From Belliella calami (lineage in GTDB: Bacteria > Bacteroidota > Bacteroidia > Cytophagales > Cyclobacteriaceae), in assembly GCF_022549695.1 (NCBI RefSeq), contig NZ_JAKZGS010000010.1, positions 62,001-126,000 on the forward strand: a stretch of 64,000 bases of DNA, written 5' to 3'. Shown here one piece after another: positions 7,642 through 17,387 of the stretch. Position 1 is the first letter of the stretch. The number at the start of each line of letters is the position of its first letter. Under the pieces are notes generated by a model, which saw only the letters and a list, made by a program, of their open reading frames with translations, made no database searches and was not told where the DNA came from. The position numbers and the translations under genes are program-made.

Positions 7642-9507
7642 TTAATTGGTATCCCAGTTGTAAGGTAAGAACCAATCACCTGCAAGTAATTTTGTTCTGA
7701 CAGCAGCAGCCCTACTTCTATCTACTGGATTTGTTGAATTTGATAATTTATCAAATACCCTATCTGCCAACACAGAAGGATCTCTTCTTATAGCTGTTCT
7801 CAAAAGTTGAGGCCATCTATGTCCTTCAAAAGCCAATTCCAGGGCTGATTCCTGTAGAATCAAGTCCTCTGTCCAGATCTTTTCTTCCTCAGTGGACAAA
7901 TCTTCCGGAAGGGCGATGGTAGGAAGGTTTGCCCTTGTCCTGATTCCAATATGTCTATACCATGGTCCACGGAGGAAAGGAAACTGACTTTCTCTTGCGT
8001 CGAATGCATAGGCATCAGGAAAAAAGAGTGTATTCATCACTTCAGTAGCATCCATCAGGTTTTTGTTGAATCCTTCAGGAGTGTATTCTACGTGTACGCC
8101 ATTGTTCACAAAAGCTCTAGCAAGTCTGCTAAGTCCAGGCAAACTCCCTCTATTGGTTGCTTCAGCATATTTCAAATGAAGAGAAGCAGCTCTTTCGAGA
8201 AACCATCTTCCATTTTGAGTTAGTGGTGCAGTAAGCCCATTGTAGTTGAAAGTATATTTCCCTACTTCAGGATATTCTGTTCCATAGTTTTTAGTAGACA
8301 ATATACCTCTTGAGTCAAACTCAAACCTGTTGCTTTGAACTTGGCTTTCCCAAGCATCTATCACTGCCACAGAAGGTCGGATTTTGTATTCTCCGACACC
8401 TTCATTGGCAAATAGTCTTATGAATGGATAGTTTGGTGCAAATTGGCTATCAAAGTGCATTGCCCAAATCCATTCGAAATTATAACCATTATCTATATTT
8501 CTTGCGAATATTGATCTCCAACCGTTGTTGTTGTTGTTTACCAGCGTATTGATATCATCCGCTCTTGTGTACTGTACTGAATGTAGAGAGTTACTTTGCC
8601 AAGAAATCCTGTAATTATCATAATATACATTTCCTGCACCACCACCAAGCGGAGTTGATGTTTCCAAAACTGCCTTATAGTTTTCTGCTGCTCTTTCATA
8701 ATTTCCTTTCCATAGATTCAGATCACCCAAAAGCATGCGTTTATTGATAAAGAATTTGGAAGTAGAAATTCCATCAGTCCCTGCAGTAAGATCTATATTA
8801 TTTGGATACACATCCAAATAAGGCAATGCCTCCATAGTATTGATCAATTGATCCAACAAAGCATCCAATTGAAGTCTAGGAAACAAAGATTGATTGTTCA
8901 CATCTTTGATTGATTCGATCGCAGAGGTAACATAGGGTACAGTTCCAAAATGAATCCCCAATTGGAGATAAACCCAAGATCTGACAGCTATGATATCAGA
9001 AACTCTTTGTTCATATTCTCCAGCATCGATTCTATTTTCCTCCCGCATAATTCCAAGACCCTGGATTGCGTCATTACAGTTTAGGATAACTCTGTAGAAT
9101 GGTTTTGGGTCTGCGTATTTATTATTGTCAGTAGCCCGAACACTGTGAGTGCTGATTGCAACCAATTCAGCATCTGCATTCATGGTAGGCTCCATCAGGT
9201 CTGCACGGAGTTCGTTGAGTATTACATATTGCTCAGCAAGCTGCATCAATTGTCCGTAAATACCAATCACAGCTACATCTGCATCAAATTCATTTTGGTA
9301 ATACCGATCCTTATCAAGTTCCAGCTTTGGTTCTACCTCAAGCATATCACCACATGCCATTACCCCAAAACCAATAGCACAGGCTATAGAGAGATTTTTG
9401 ATAGAGTTGGTCAATGTAGAAATTCCTTTGTTAAATCCTGATGTTGAAATCATCTGTAAATTTTTCATCAGCTTATTGTCTAGTTTAATTCTAAAATTTT
9501 TCATCAT
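7642..9507 (-). CDS. SusD/RagB family outer-membrane glycan-binding lipoprotein
   Basis: The 621-residue protein has an unusually long N-terminus before its lipobox (GVMAC, Cys52). It then shows SusD hallmarks: an N-terminal TPR-like part (YYQNEFDADVAVIGIYGQLM) and a C-terminal SusD region with ELAFEGHRWPQLLRT. Its start codon shares one base with the stop of the susC gene (TAATG), so translation is probably coupled. It would cap the SusC pore and bind rhamnogalacturonan oligomers at the cell surface. The true start could be the Met at residue 14 (MKNLQMI). Confidence 0.93.
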   Translation of the reverse strand: MMKNFRIKLDNKLMKNLQMISTSGFNKGISTLTNSIKNLSIACAIGFGVMACGDMLEVEPKLELDKDRYYQNEFDADVAVIGIYGQLMQLAEQYVILNELRADLMEPTMNADAELVAISTHSVRATDNNKYADPKPFYRVILNCNDAIQGLGIMREENRIDAGEYEQRVSDIIAVRSWVYLQLGIHFGTVPYVTSAIESIKDVNNQSLFPRLQLDALLDQLINTMEALPYLDVYPNNIDLTAGTDGISTSKFFINKRMLLGDLNLWKGNYERAAENYKAVLETSTPLGGGAGNVYYDNYRISWQSNSLHSVQYTRADDINTLVNNNNNGWRSIFARNIDNGYNFEWIWAMHFDSQFAPNYPFIRLFANEGVGEYKIRPSVAVIDAWESQVQSNRFEFDSRGILSTKNYGTEYPEVGKYTFNYNGLTAPLTQNGRWFLERAASLHLKYAEATNRGSLPGLSRLARAFVNNGVHVEYTPEGFNKNLMDATEVMNTLFFPDAYAFDARESQFPFLRGPWYRHIGIRTRANLPTIALPEDLSTEEEKIWTEDLILQESALELAFEGHRWPQLLRTAIRRDPSVLADRVFDKLSNSTNPVDRSRAAAVRTKLLAGDWFLPYNWDTN

Positions 9508-12500
9508 TACAAGCCAATTTTAAGTCCAAGCAAAACACTGCTGAAAGTTGGCATCAACCCATAATCAACGCCTTGACCAAATACACTCCTGGTGGCACTA
9601 AACTCAGGGTCATAACCAAGGTAATTTGTCAAAGTGAACAGGTTCTGTCCAGAGCCATAGATTGTCAAGTTTTTCACCATTTTTCCATCGATAGGAATAT
9701 TGTAGGTGATATTGATAGCTTTTAGCCTCAAGTAAGAACCATCCTCTATCCATCTGTCTGAGAATCTACTATTGCCATAAGGATCACCGAAGGACATTCT
9801 AGGCATATCTGTGATCTGACCTTCATTTCTCCATCTGTTGTTCACAGAGATCAATTGGTTGTCGAAATTTGTCATTGATTCCAATTGATGTCTCTGATAA
9901 TTGTAAATATCATTTCCTACAGAGAAAGTGAATGCTGCATCAAAAGTAAATCGCTTGTAAGCAGCATTCAGGCTGAACATCCCAAAAAGGTCTGGATTAG
10001 GATTGCCAATAATTTGCTTATCATTTGCATCTATGATACCATCTCCATTGACATCTACAAACCTCACGTCACCAGCCCTGAAAGGCATCAAAGTCCCATC
10101 TGCAGCTCTTGTCTGCAATCCAGAAGCACTTGCTTCAGCGGAAGTACTGAAAACTCCCTCTGTCTTATATCCATAAAACATCGCAGCTGCTTGCCCTTCA
10201 GTCGTAATCACTTCTCCACTTCCAACAGGCGTCAATCGCTGATCATAAGGCAAAGCAGTGACTTCATTGATATACCTGCCCAAAGTCAAACCAAGATCCA
10301 CCTTGAATTCCCTATCCCAAACTCTTGAATTGATTGCAAAGTCAATTCCTTTGTTGTTCATAGCTCCTGAGTTGATCAAGTAGAAGTCCAAGCCAGTCGC
10401 TGCATTGAGCGGCTGAAAAGTCAGCATGTTTGAAATGTTGTTTTGATAGAAATCAAGGCTAAAAGAAAGCTTTTGATTGAAAGTAGCGATGTCAACTCCA
10501 ATGTTGGTTTTCTGGTTGGTTTCCCATTGAATTTCGGGATTTGCCAAATTGGATCTCACCAAACCTTGCATACCCAAAAGGTTACTTCCTCCATAAACTT
10601 GGAATGAACCATAATTTCCGATCCCATCATTTCCGGTTATTCCAAAACTTGCTCTCAACTTCAAAAGATCAAGTGCTGAATTGCTCATAAATTCTTCTGA
10701 GGAGATCAACCATGCTCCACTGACAGATGGAAAAACACCGAACTTATGACCAAACAGAGATATCCCTTCCTGAGCTTCCTTTCCGATTCTGGAAGAACCA
10801 TCCACTGCCACAACAGCATTCAAGAAATACTTGCTCATGTAATTGTAATTGGCATTGGCATAGTAACTCATCCAAACCCAGTCTCCAGCAGCACCAGAAG
10901 CCCTGTTCAAATTAAGGACTCCTGATTCCAATGTAATCAAGTCATCAGTTCCTGAATTGAATGCAAGGCCTCGATCTTCTTCGATATTGTTGCTTTGGTA
11001 TCTAAAACCAAGCCCTACATTTAAATTGTGGTTGTAATTGAAGATTTTGTCATAGTTCAACCTGGTATCGCTGTAATTAGAAGTCAGCCTTTGTACTTGA
11101 CCACCCATTCTATTGGTAATCAATGCATTTGGAGTAACCAATTCCTCAACACCCAAATTTGGAACAAAAAATGATTCACGAACTTGGTCCAAAGTCAATC
11201 CATAAAGTGAAGTGATATTCAAGTTATCATTAAATTCATACTTGGCATTGAAAGATCCAAAGAATCTAAACCTTCTATTTTGGCCTTGCATATTATTGTA
11301 GATCGCCATTGGATTTGTTTTTCCAAACTCATCCACATCAGAAATATTTGGAGAAATAACTCCATCAGCTGCTATTAAATTTGGAGCCAAAAATGGCGAT
11401 TTTGTCAAAGCTGTATGAATTGGCGATACTGTTTGGGTACCTCTACCATACATGTATTGATTGGCAATGGCATAGGCAAAAGACATATTCGTACCAGCCG
11501 AAAGTTTCTCAGTGATTTTGAAATCACCATTGAACCTCACGCTAGATCTTGAAAACACATCATTTCCAATAACTCCCTTGCTATCAATATGCCCAAGAGA
11601 AAGTGCATAAGATGCGATGTTGTCACCTCCAGATACTTTGATGTAGTAGTTTTGATCAAAAGATGAATTCATTACCAAATCTTGCCAGTCAGTATCATTT
11701 TGGTAGTTGAAATAACCCAAGGTATCCTGTCTTTCATTCATATAAGGATGAAGCAAAGCTTCTCCAGGAGTCAATCCACTACTCAACAACATCTGTGAGA
11801 AATACGGTCTATATTCTCCAGCATCCATCACGGGAAGTCTGCCCGGACTCATATTCACACCTCCATAGGTATGAAAATCAATTTTTGTCGTCAAGCTTTC
11901 TGCCCTTGAAGTAGTGATCAATATCACTCCATTCGCAGCTTTTGTACCGTAGATTGAGCTTCCATCTTTGATAAATGTCACGTCTGATACATCCTTGATA
12001 TCAATCAATGAAAGTGGATTGGAGAAATATCCATCAATGATAGAGTTGTCATATTCATTCATGTCATAGATCATTCCATCAACTACCACAAGTGGTTGTG
12101 TATTGGAATTCAAGCTGGATAACCCTCTGATAAATGTATTGGCACCCATAGCCAATGTGCCTGATCTTCTGATCATATTCACACCAGCAGCACCTCCTTG
12201 AAGGGCTGTTTCTGGAGAAACTGCATTCATGGTCCAAGAATCTCTTAGATTTACAGTAGAAGTTGCTTCAGTATTATGGTTTCCGAAAATCCTTTTGTAT
12301 GGGAGTTGGACAGTGTAGCCGGTTTTTGTCAAATCTCCATCTGTCAACATAATGGTAAGCTGCTGCTGTCCTCTGACAGGGATCTCTCTGATTACATTGT
12401 CATCCCAACGAAGCTGAATAGTGCTTTTCAAAGAAGGAACTAGCAATTCGAAAGCTCCTTCTGAATTGGTAAATGTGGAAGTAAATTGTCCAAATGAAAC

Positions 12501-12692
12501 AGCGACACCTTCTATGGCTTGACCATTTCTTTCAAATGTGATTTTTCCTCTTACCAAAACTCCTTGGTCTATGGTAGGAGCGCTTACTTCTACCACCTCT
12601 TGATCATCTTGTGCATTGACAGGATTACCTGCAAATAGCCCAAAAAGAAGCAGACCTAAGGCAAATTTTATATATGTAGTATATTTTGTCAT
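9507..12692 (-). CDS. SusC/RagA family TonB-dependent oligosaccharide transporter
   Basis: The 1061-residue protein has a Sec signal (ending VNAQ), a carboxypeptidase-regulatory-like domain at about 45-115 (VLVRGKITFERNGQAIEGV), a plug with IRGLSSLNSNTQPLVVVDG and a long beta-barrel that ends in an aromatic/hydrophobic strand (LLGLKIGL). It overlaps susD by one base. The N-terminal domain is more divergent than in the upstream paralogue at 17388-20654, suggesting that the two pairs handle different oligomers. Confidence 0.95.
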   Translation of the reverse strand: MTKYTTYIKFALGLLLFGLFAGNPVNAQDDQEVVEVSAPTIDQGVLVRGKITFERNGQAIEGVAVSFGQFTSTFTNSEGAFELLVPSLKSTIQLRWDDNVIREIPVRGQQQLTIMLTDGDLTKTGYTVQLPYKRIFGNHNTEATSTVNLRDSWTMNAVSPETALQGGAAGVNMIRRSGTLAMGANTFIRGLSSLNSNTQPLVVVDGMIYDMNEYDNSIIDGYFSNPLSLIDIKDVSDVTFIKDGSSIYGTKAANGVILITTSRAESLTTKIDFHTYGGVNMSPGRLPVMDAGEYRPYFSQMLLSSGLTPGEALLHPYMNERQDTLGYFNYQNDTDWQDLVMNSSFDQNYYIKVSGGDNIASYALSLGHIDSKGVIGNDVFSRSSVRFNGDFKITEKLSAGTNMSFAYAIANQYMYGRGTQTVSPIHTALTKSPFLAPNLIAADGVISPNISDVDEFGKTNPMAIYNNMQGQNRRFRFFGSFNAKYEFNDNLNITSLYGLTLDQVRESFFVPNLGVEELVTPNALITNRMGGQVQRLTSNYSDTRLNYDKIFNYNHNLNVGLGFRYQSNNIEEDRGLAFNSGTDDLITLESGVLNLNRASGAAGDWVWMSYYANANYNYMSKYFLNAVVAVDGSSRIGKEAQEGISLFGHKFGVFPSVSGAWLISSEEFMSNSALDLLKLRASFGITGNDGIGNYGSFQVYGGSNLLGMQGLVRSNLANPEIQWETNQKTNIGVDIATFNQKLSFSLDFYQNNISNMLTFQPLNAATGLDFYLINSGAMNNKGIDFAINSRVWDREFKVDLGLTLGRYINEVTALPYDQRLTPVGSGEVITTEGQAAAMFYGYKTEGVFSTSAEASASGLQTRAADGTLMPFRAGDVRFVDVNGDGIIDANDKQIIGNPNPDLFGMFSLNAAYKRFTFDAAFTFSVGNDIYNYQRHQLESMTNFDNQLISVNNRWRNEGQITDMPRMSFGDPYGNSRFSDRWIEDGSYLRLKAINITYNIPIDGKMVKNLTIYGSGQNLFTLTNYLGYDPEFSATRSVFGQGVDYGLMPTFSSVLLGLKIGL

Positions 12693-12708
12693 GGTTTAAA
12701 TTTTAGGC

Positions 12709-14061
12709 TTATTCAAAAACAGGTTCAAGTCTTATGTAATCCAGCACCATTGTATTCCAATCATTGTTAGTCACAGATGCTGATGTCAAGAGCAATTTTA
12801 GATTGCCATAACTATCGACTTCATACTCACCGACGAATACCTCTTCAAATGTGTTTCTGACAACCCATTGATAGCCAAAAGTTCCATTTGTGACTTCATT
12901 GATAGCAATTCTCTGCTCGTTGTCTCTTGGAATGTAATCATCGTTGACAGCCCTCCAATAGACGTTATATTTTACAGAATTGGCATTTGGTACGTGATAG
13001 GTTAGGTGAAAACTTGCCGTTCCATGACCTCTTACTAATACATCTCTTCCACCTGAGGCCCAGCTTCTAGGTCTAATACTCACTCGATCCCTACTTCCAC
13101 TTACAGCATCGAAATCCTCCCCCTCTATGATGATATTTGGGATTTTGTCAGAAAGCTTAAAGTCAAATTTATCCATCACATAAATCACCCCGTTGCTGGC
13201 ATTGATCTGCTCAACTACGTTTGCCTGATCAAAATAAACTTCCACACTATCTACGGATAGCAACTTAGAAGGAAGTTCATCATATTGAGCACCTTTCAGC
13301 GCTAAATCTTTGGCAACTCCGAGTGTATAAGCCTTCAAGATTTCACCTTCGGGAAGGGTATCCTTATAATATACTTTTAGCTCTTCTTTGAAATTTTCAA
13401 AAGCTGCATCAGTAAGCATGATGTAAGTATATACCGAATCTTCATTGCTCAAATCAACTATTTCTGTTTGGAAGTAATTGGTACTCACATTTGTGATTGG
13501 GTTGATATCGAGCATGTTCAGGATGTAGCTATTGGTAGCATTTGATGCTTCTTGCTGCATGATTTCCCAAATATTTTCTTTGGGTTCAAGGATTCCGTTG
13601 ACTTTGTGAATCACTCCGTTTTTGGCAAGAATATCTTTTGTAGTCAAATTCACTGAGGCATTAGAAGACTGAAAGGAGTTTCCATCAAATGTATTGGTTT
13701 TGCCATTGAGCATTTTGATTCTCAGTGGCTCAGTAGCCTCACTGGAAAAACTCTCAAGGAAGCCAATGTGATTGCGTACAAAACTTTTCAAAGCTTCGGA
13801 ATTATTTCTAATAGAAGCTGGCAATGCCTGCAAAGCAGTGTTGGTAGGTGCCCAAATGGTGTAAGATTTGTTTCCTGTAATCTCAGCCGCTACTCCAGAA
13901 GTTCGGAGCAACTCAGCAAAATCTGTAAGTTCAGGATCATTTTCCAAGAGCTGAACCAGAGCTTTGTCGCTGTCATTTCCAGTTTGGTATCGATCATCCC
14001 AAGGGTCAGAACATGCCCCGAAGAAAATCAAAATGATAGCATATATAAATATTTTGTTCAT
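12709..14061 (-). CDS. Fasciclin-domain lipoprotein with C-terminal CBM-like module (surface glycan-binding candidate)
   Basis: Lipobox GAC (Cys17) followed by DPWDDRY. Residues about 28-155 form a FAS1 domain (TIWAPTNTALQALP ... NGVIHKVNGILEP). Residues about 165-300 are a degenerate second copy (IMLTDAAFENFKEELK ... NGVIYVMDKF). The last 150 residues (IIIEGEDFDAVSG, SWASGGRDVLVRG, MVLDYIRLEPV) look like a CBM6/CBM35-type beta-sandwich. FAS1 lipoproteins often sit in Bacteroidota susC/D loci where SusE/F-like surface binding proteins would be, so a binding role is likely but unproven. It lies 16 nt upstream of susC (9507-12692) and 89 nt after its fasciclin paralogue. Confidence 0.8.
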   Translation of the reverse strand: MNKIFIYAIILIFFGACSDPWDDRYQTGNDSDKALVQLLENDPELTDFAELLRTSGVAAEITGNKSYTIWAPTNTALQALPASIRNNSEALKSFVRNHIGFLESFSSEATEPLRIKMLNGKTNTFDGNSFQSSNASVNLTTKDILAKNGVIHKVNGILEPKENIWEIMQQEASNATNSYILNMLDINPITNVSTNYFQTEIVDLSNEDSVYTYIMLTDAAFENFKEELKVYYKDTLPEGEILKAYTLGVAKDLALKGAQYDELPSKLLSVDSVEVYFDQANVVEQINASNGVIYVMDKFDFKLSDKIPNIIIEGEDFDAVSGSRDRVSIRPRSWASGGRDVLVRGHGTASFHLTYHVPNANSVKYNVYWRAVNDDYIPRDNEQRIAINEVTNGTFGYQWVVRNTFEEVFVGEYEVDSYGNLKLLLTSASVTNNDWNTMVLDYIRLEPVFE

Positions 14062-14150
14062 AACATTCAGTTTACAATAATTAGATTTTTGAAATGGATC
14101 GAATCAATCAAAGATATAAGTGTTGATTCGATCCATATTATGCTTTGGAT

Positions 14151-15842
14151 TTAATCAGGGAAGACGGCCTGACCATCACGGCCAAACTTCGGCCAGATCT
14201 GATCCATATCCTCTGGGATAAAGTGAATCATATCCACATGGAATCCTCCACCGCCTCTTGCATTTCCGAAAACTCTATCAAATCTCAATACCTGCTCACC
14301 AGTTGTCGTCACATCAATGATTCCAACCAATCTACACATGTACCTATTGCCATCAGTTCCTCCAAGTAGGTATTCCTTCCACCCTCTTGCTTCCAACTCG
14401 TCCTCTGGGACATTTGGAGAATTTTCAGCAGTATCCAAAAGTCTTGCCCCTGGGATTTCTTGGCCATTTAGGCTAATTCTTAGAATACAATTATTTCTTA
14501 CATCCAAACGTCTATAAGTGACCCAAAGCTTGTATCTACCTCTCACCAATAGTGGGGTTTGCATCTCTACCCACTCAAGTCTATTTCCCAATATCTGAAG
14601 CTTCATAAAATCACCATGGTTTCTCCACAATTCATTCAGACCAGGAGGGTTGTATGATACAAGACCGTTTACAGCACCACCTGCCCAAGTCATTCTCGAA
14701 AGCTCGCCAAGTCTCAAATAGTATTCAGATGCACCTGGAACTCTGAATATCGAGGTCATTTGTCTTAACTCTGGCTGTTCTGCCACATCCCAATAAACTG
14801 GCGTAGGAGCTCGAAGCTTCAAGTTGAAATGCATATCTACACTGTGAACCACGCCATTGGTTACAGAAATGTCACTCCTTGATCTTATGATCGGAGAACC
14901 TTCCTCCAAGACTCCGAAAAACATGTCTTCATTCACCAAAACCTGCTCTCCCTTTAATCTGATGGTGATTACTTCGTCAGGAGCCTTGGTAGCATGTGCA
15001 GTAGAAGTCAATAAATCCGCTACAAACTTTATATCAGTTAACACATGGTAAGCTATATACAAGTTTAAGCTATCTGACATATTCGAAGGATCATTTAGAT
15101 GCGAGTATCGACTCCTTAATTCTGCATAACTATTGAAACCTGCATCTGCCAAGACTGCATTGGATTCTGCAAGCACTGTGTACCAAACATTTTCCTCTTC
15201 AGTGTTCAATGTTTCAAACCAGCCAGTTTCTTTCAAAGCCTCTGTGAAAATTGAGTAATCAGGATTTGATTCCAACTCTTGTGCAGCTGTACGGATCGGG
15301 GGAGATAGCACATTGTCTATCACATGCAAAACACCATTTCCTACAGGTACATTTGTTTCAGTTATTGTCGCTTGTCTATTGACTCTATATACAGCCCTTC
15401 CATCAATAAACTCAGTACCTGTCACCAAGTACTTTCCAAATTGGGTAGGAACTTTGAGCTTGCCATCTGTAAAGCTTGCTGTAGACAAAGTATCACTCAA
15501 TAAGTGGAATCTTACAATGTCTGCTGCTTCTGATTGGGAAAGACTATTGAGGCTCAAACTATTTTCGGCAAGAAAAGAATCTACCGCCTCATTGGTTGGA
15601 GCAAAGAATGTATATGTGCCATAAGCATTCAAGTAAGAAGCTGTATTGGAGACTTCCAATATCCTCTCTAAACTTGAGAACTGCTCTGGTTTACTTCTGA
15701 TATAATCTGTAATGTTCACATCATCAGATACATTTACGTTTGCAGGTGGCTCAAATTCACAAGCAAACAAACCCAACATCAATAGTAGAGACCAAACTCC
15801 ACTTTGAATAAGTGTTTTTTTGGTTATTTGGGAAGTATTCAT
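14151..15842 (-). CDS. Tandem fasciclin-domain lipoprotein with C-terminal CBM-like module
   Basis: The 563-residue protein has lipobox LFAC (Cys28). Two FAS1 domains follow (about 45-185: YTFFAPTNEAVDSFL ... NGVLHVIDNVL; about 190-330: VWYTVLAESNAVLADAGF ... NGVVHSVDMHFNL). A C-terminal beta-sandwich (about 335-563) contains VRGRYKLWVTYRR, ILRISLNGQEI and GGFHVDMIHFIP, similar to carbohydrate-binding modules. Same layout as the neighbour at 12709-14061 but with an intact second FAS1 domain, so the two probably arose by duplication. It starts 26 nt after the susD stop at 15869 and is likely co-transcribed. Confidence 0.8.
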   Translation of the reverse strand: MNTSQITKKTLIQSGVWSLLLMLGLFACEFEPPANVNVSDDVNITDYIRSKPEQFSSLERILEVSNTASYLNAYGTYTFFAPTNEAVDSFLAENSLSLNSLSQSEAADIVRFHLLSDTLSTASFTDGKLKVPTQFGKYLVTGTEFIDGRAVYRVNRQATITETNVPVGNGVLHVIDNVLSPPIRTAAQELESNPDYSIFTEALKETGWFETLNTEEENVWYTVLAESNAVLADAGFNSYAELRSRYSHLNDPSNMSDSLNLYIAYHVLTDIKFVADLLTSTAHATKAPDEVITIRLKGEQVLVNEDMFFGVLEEGSPIIRSRSDISVTNGVVHSVDMHFNLKLRAPTPVYWDVAEQPELRQMTSIFRVPGASEYYLRLGELSRMTWAGGAVNGLVSYNPPGLNELWRNHGDFMKLQILGNRLEWVEMQTPLLVRGRYKLWVTYRRLDVRNNCILRISLNGQEIPGARLLDTAENSPNVPEDELEARGWKEYLLGGTDGNRYMCRLVGIIDVTTTGEQVLRFDRVFGNARGGGGFHVDMIHFIPEDMDQIWPKFGRDGQAVFPD

Positions 15843-15868
15843 ATGGTTAATGTTTTAGGTTATTGCAA

Positions 15869-17356
15869 TTATCTTAGGTAATATTCATTCTGTACCAAAT
15901 TCGGATTGGAATTCAATTCTGTATTGAAAATTGGTAAATAGTGGCTTCTGGTATCTCGGAGTTGGTTGATGATAGAGTTGAGGTTAGTAACAGGAGCATT
16001 TTCTATCGCCACCGTGATCAACAAATCCAAATTTGAATAATTGTTCATCTTTGCCACCCTCAACAAATCAAACCAACGCTTTCCTTCAAATGCAAACTCT
16101 CTAGCTCTTTCATTTAGAATGTATCTCAGAATAGCATCACCGTCAGTTGGACCTGGATTTTCTACCGTTGACATTGCTGCCCCTCCTCTTTCTCTGATGG
16201 TCTCCACAATTTCCAAAGCCTCTGCACCTCTGTTCAATTGTGAAAGTGCCTCTGCTTTCATTAGCATGACATCAGCAAGTCTGTAAACTATCCAGTTTGC
16301 AAAAGATTCTGTGGCTGTCCGTCTTGTATCTGGACCCAAACTTGTGTATTTGAAAATCTCCCCAGAAGTCTTCAAAGAAGCATCTATACTTCTCAAATCA
16401 ATATCCTCCGGCTCTTCAGGATTGAATCCATATACTCCTTCCAAAACTGAAGGATAAGCAATAAATCTTCTTCCTTGATCAAAGCTGAACATTTGGAAAA
16501 AAGGATTATTCTGTGGGGCTTGGTACTGAATTTCAAAAATGCTTTCCACAGAATTTCCCTCAATAAACAAAGCTCTCGCCCAATCAGCTTGGGGAACCAA
16601 TCCGTAAGGGCCAGCCAAAACTTTATCAGCTGCTTGCACTGCCATTTCGAAATTTTCCATCCAAAGGTGAACGTCAGCCTGAAGCGCATTTACTGCATAC
16701 TTTGTCATTCTTCCCTTTGAAGCAATGTTACTTTCGTGACCTTCGTAAATATCAATTTCAGCAAGATTCAAGTCTTCCAATATTTGGGCAAGCACTTGTT
16801 CCTTAGTAGATTTTGCAGGTGCAAGTTCATCTTCGTCAGTATCCACAGCATCGATTACCAAGGGTACATCACCGAAAGTCCTTACCAAATAAAAATACAT
16901 CAATGCCCTTAGCGCTCTTGCTTCAGCGACATAGTTTTTCATCTCCTCCTCAGTAAAAGTCTGATCAGTCTCCAGTGCCAACGCCGCATAATCCACGACA
17001 AGATTACACAGGTTGATCGTACCATAAAATGAAGACCAATCGGCTATACTATTTACCGGTTGAATATTCCCGAAAATAATTTGAGTATCATTAAAATTAG
17101 CCCCTTGGTTCAAACCAACCATATAGGCTCTCAATTCTCCCCAAAGGAACATGTTTTCAGTAACATGAACTCCCCGGAAGTTTCCAGTCATCGAAGCATA
17201 TGCCCCAAACATGGATGCACGTACCTGCTCTTTGGTTTTCCAATAGTCTTGCTTTACCACGCCATTAATTGGTCGCATATCCAACCAGCCATCGCAGCCT
17301 GTGCTCAATACAAGGAGCAAAGCAATCATGAATGTATTTATATATTTTTTCAACAT
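15869..17356 (-). CDS. SusD/RagB family glycan-binding lipoprotein (first pair)
   Basis: The 495-residue protein has lipobox STGC (Cys21) and the SusD opening DGWLDMRPINGVVKQDYWKTKEQV. TPR-like helices follow (EARALRALMYFYLVRTFGDVPLV), then the C-terminal SusD segment (LNERAREFAFEGKRWFDLLR) and the family-typical ending (LPIFNTELNSNPNLVQNEYY). It lies 31 nt behind its susC. Length and motifs are standard for the family. Confidence 0.95.
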   Translation of the reverse strand: MLKKYINTFMIALLLVLSTGCDGWLDMRPINGVVKQDYWKTKEQVRASMFGAYASMTGNFRGVHVTENMFLWGELRAYMVGLNQGANFNDTQIIFGNIQPVNSIADWSSFYGTINLCNLVVDYAALALETDQTFTEEEMKNYVAEARALRALMYFYLVRTFGDVPLVIDAVDTDEDELAPAKSTKEQVLAQILEDLNLAEIDIYEGHESNIASKGRMTKYAVNALQADVHLWMENFEMAVQAADKVLAGPYGLVPQADWARALFIEGNSVESIFEIQYQAPQNNPFFQMFSFDQGRRFIAYPSVLEGVYGFNPEEPEDIDLRSIDASLKTSGEIFKYTSLGPDTRRTATESFANWIVYRLADVMLMKAEALSQLNRGAEALEIVETIRERGGAAMSTVENPGPTDGDAILRYILNERAREFAFEGKRWFDLLRVAKMNNYSNLDLLITVAIENAPVTNLNSIINQLRDTRSHYLPIFNTELNSNPNLVQNEYYLR

Positions 17357-17387
17357 AATAAGTTCTCTTTAAATGTGAATGGCTTGC

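Noticed and set aside
7536-7685. N-terminal extension of the PL11 gene to 7685
   Set aside because: It overlaps the susD 3' end, and the signal peptide begins at the Met at 7535.
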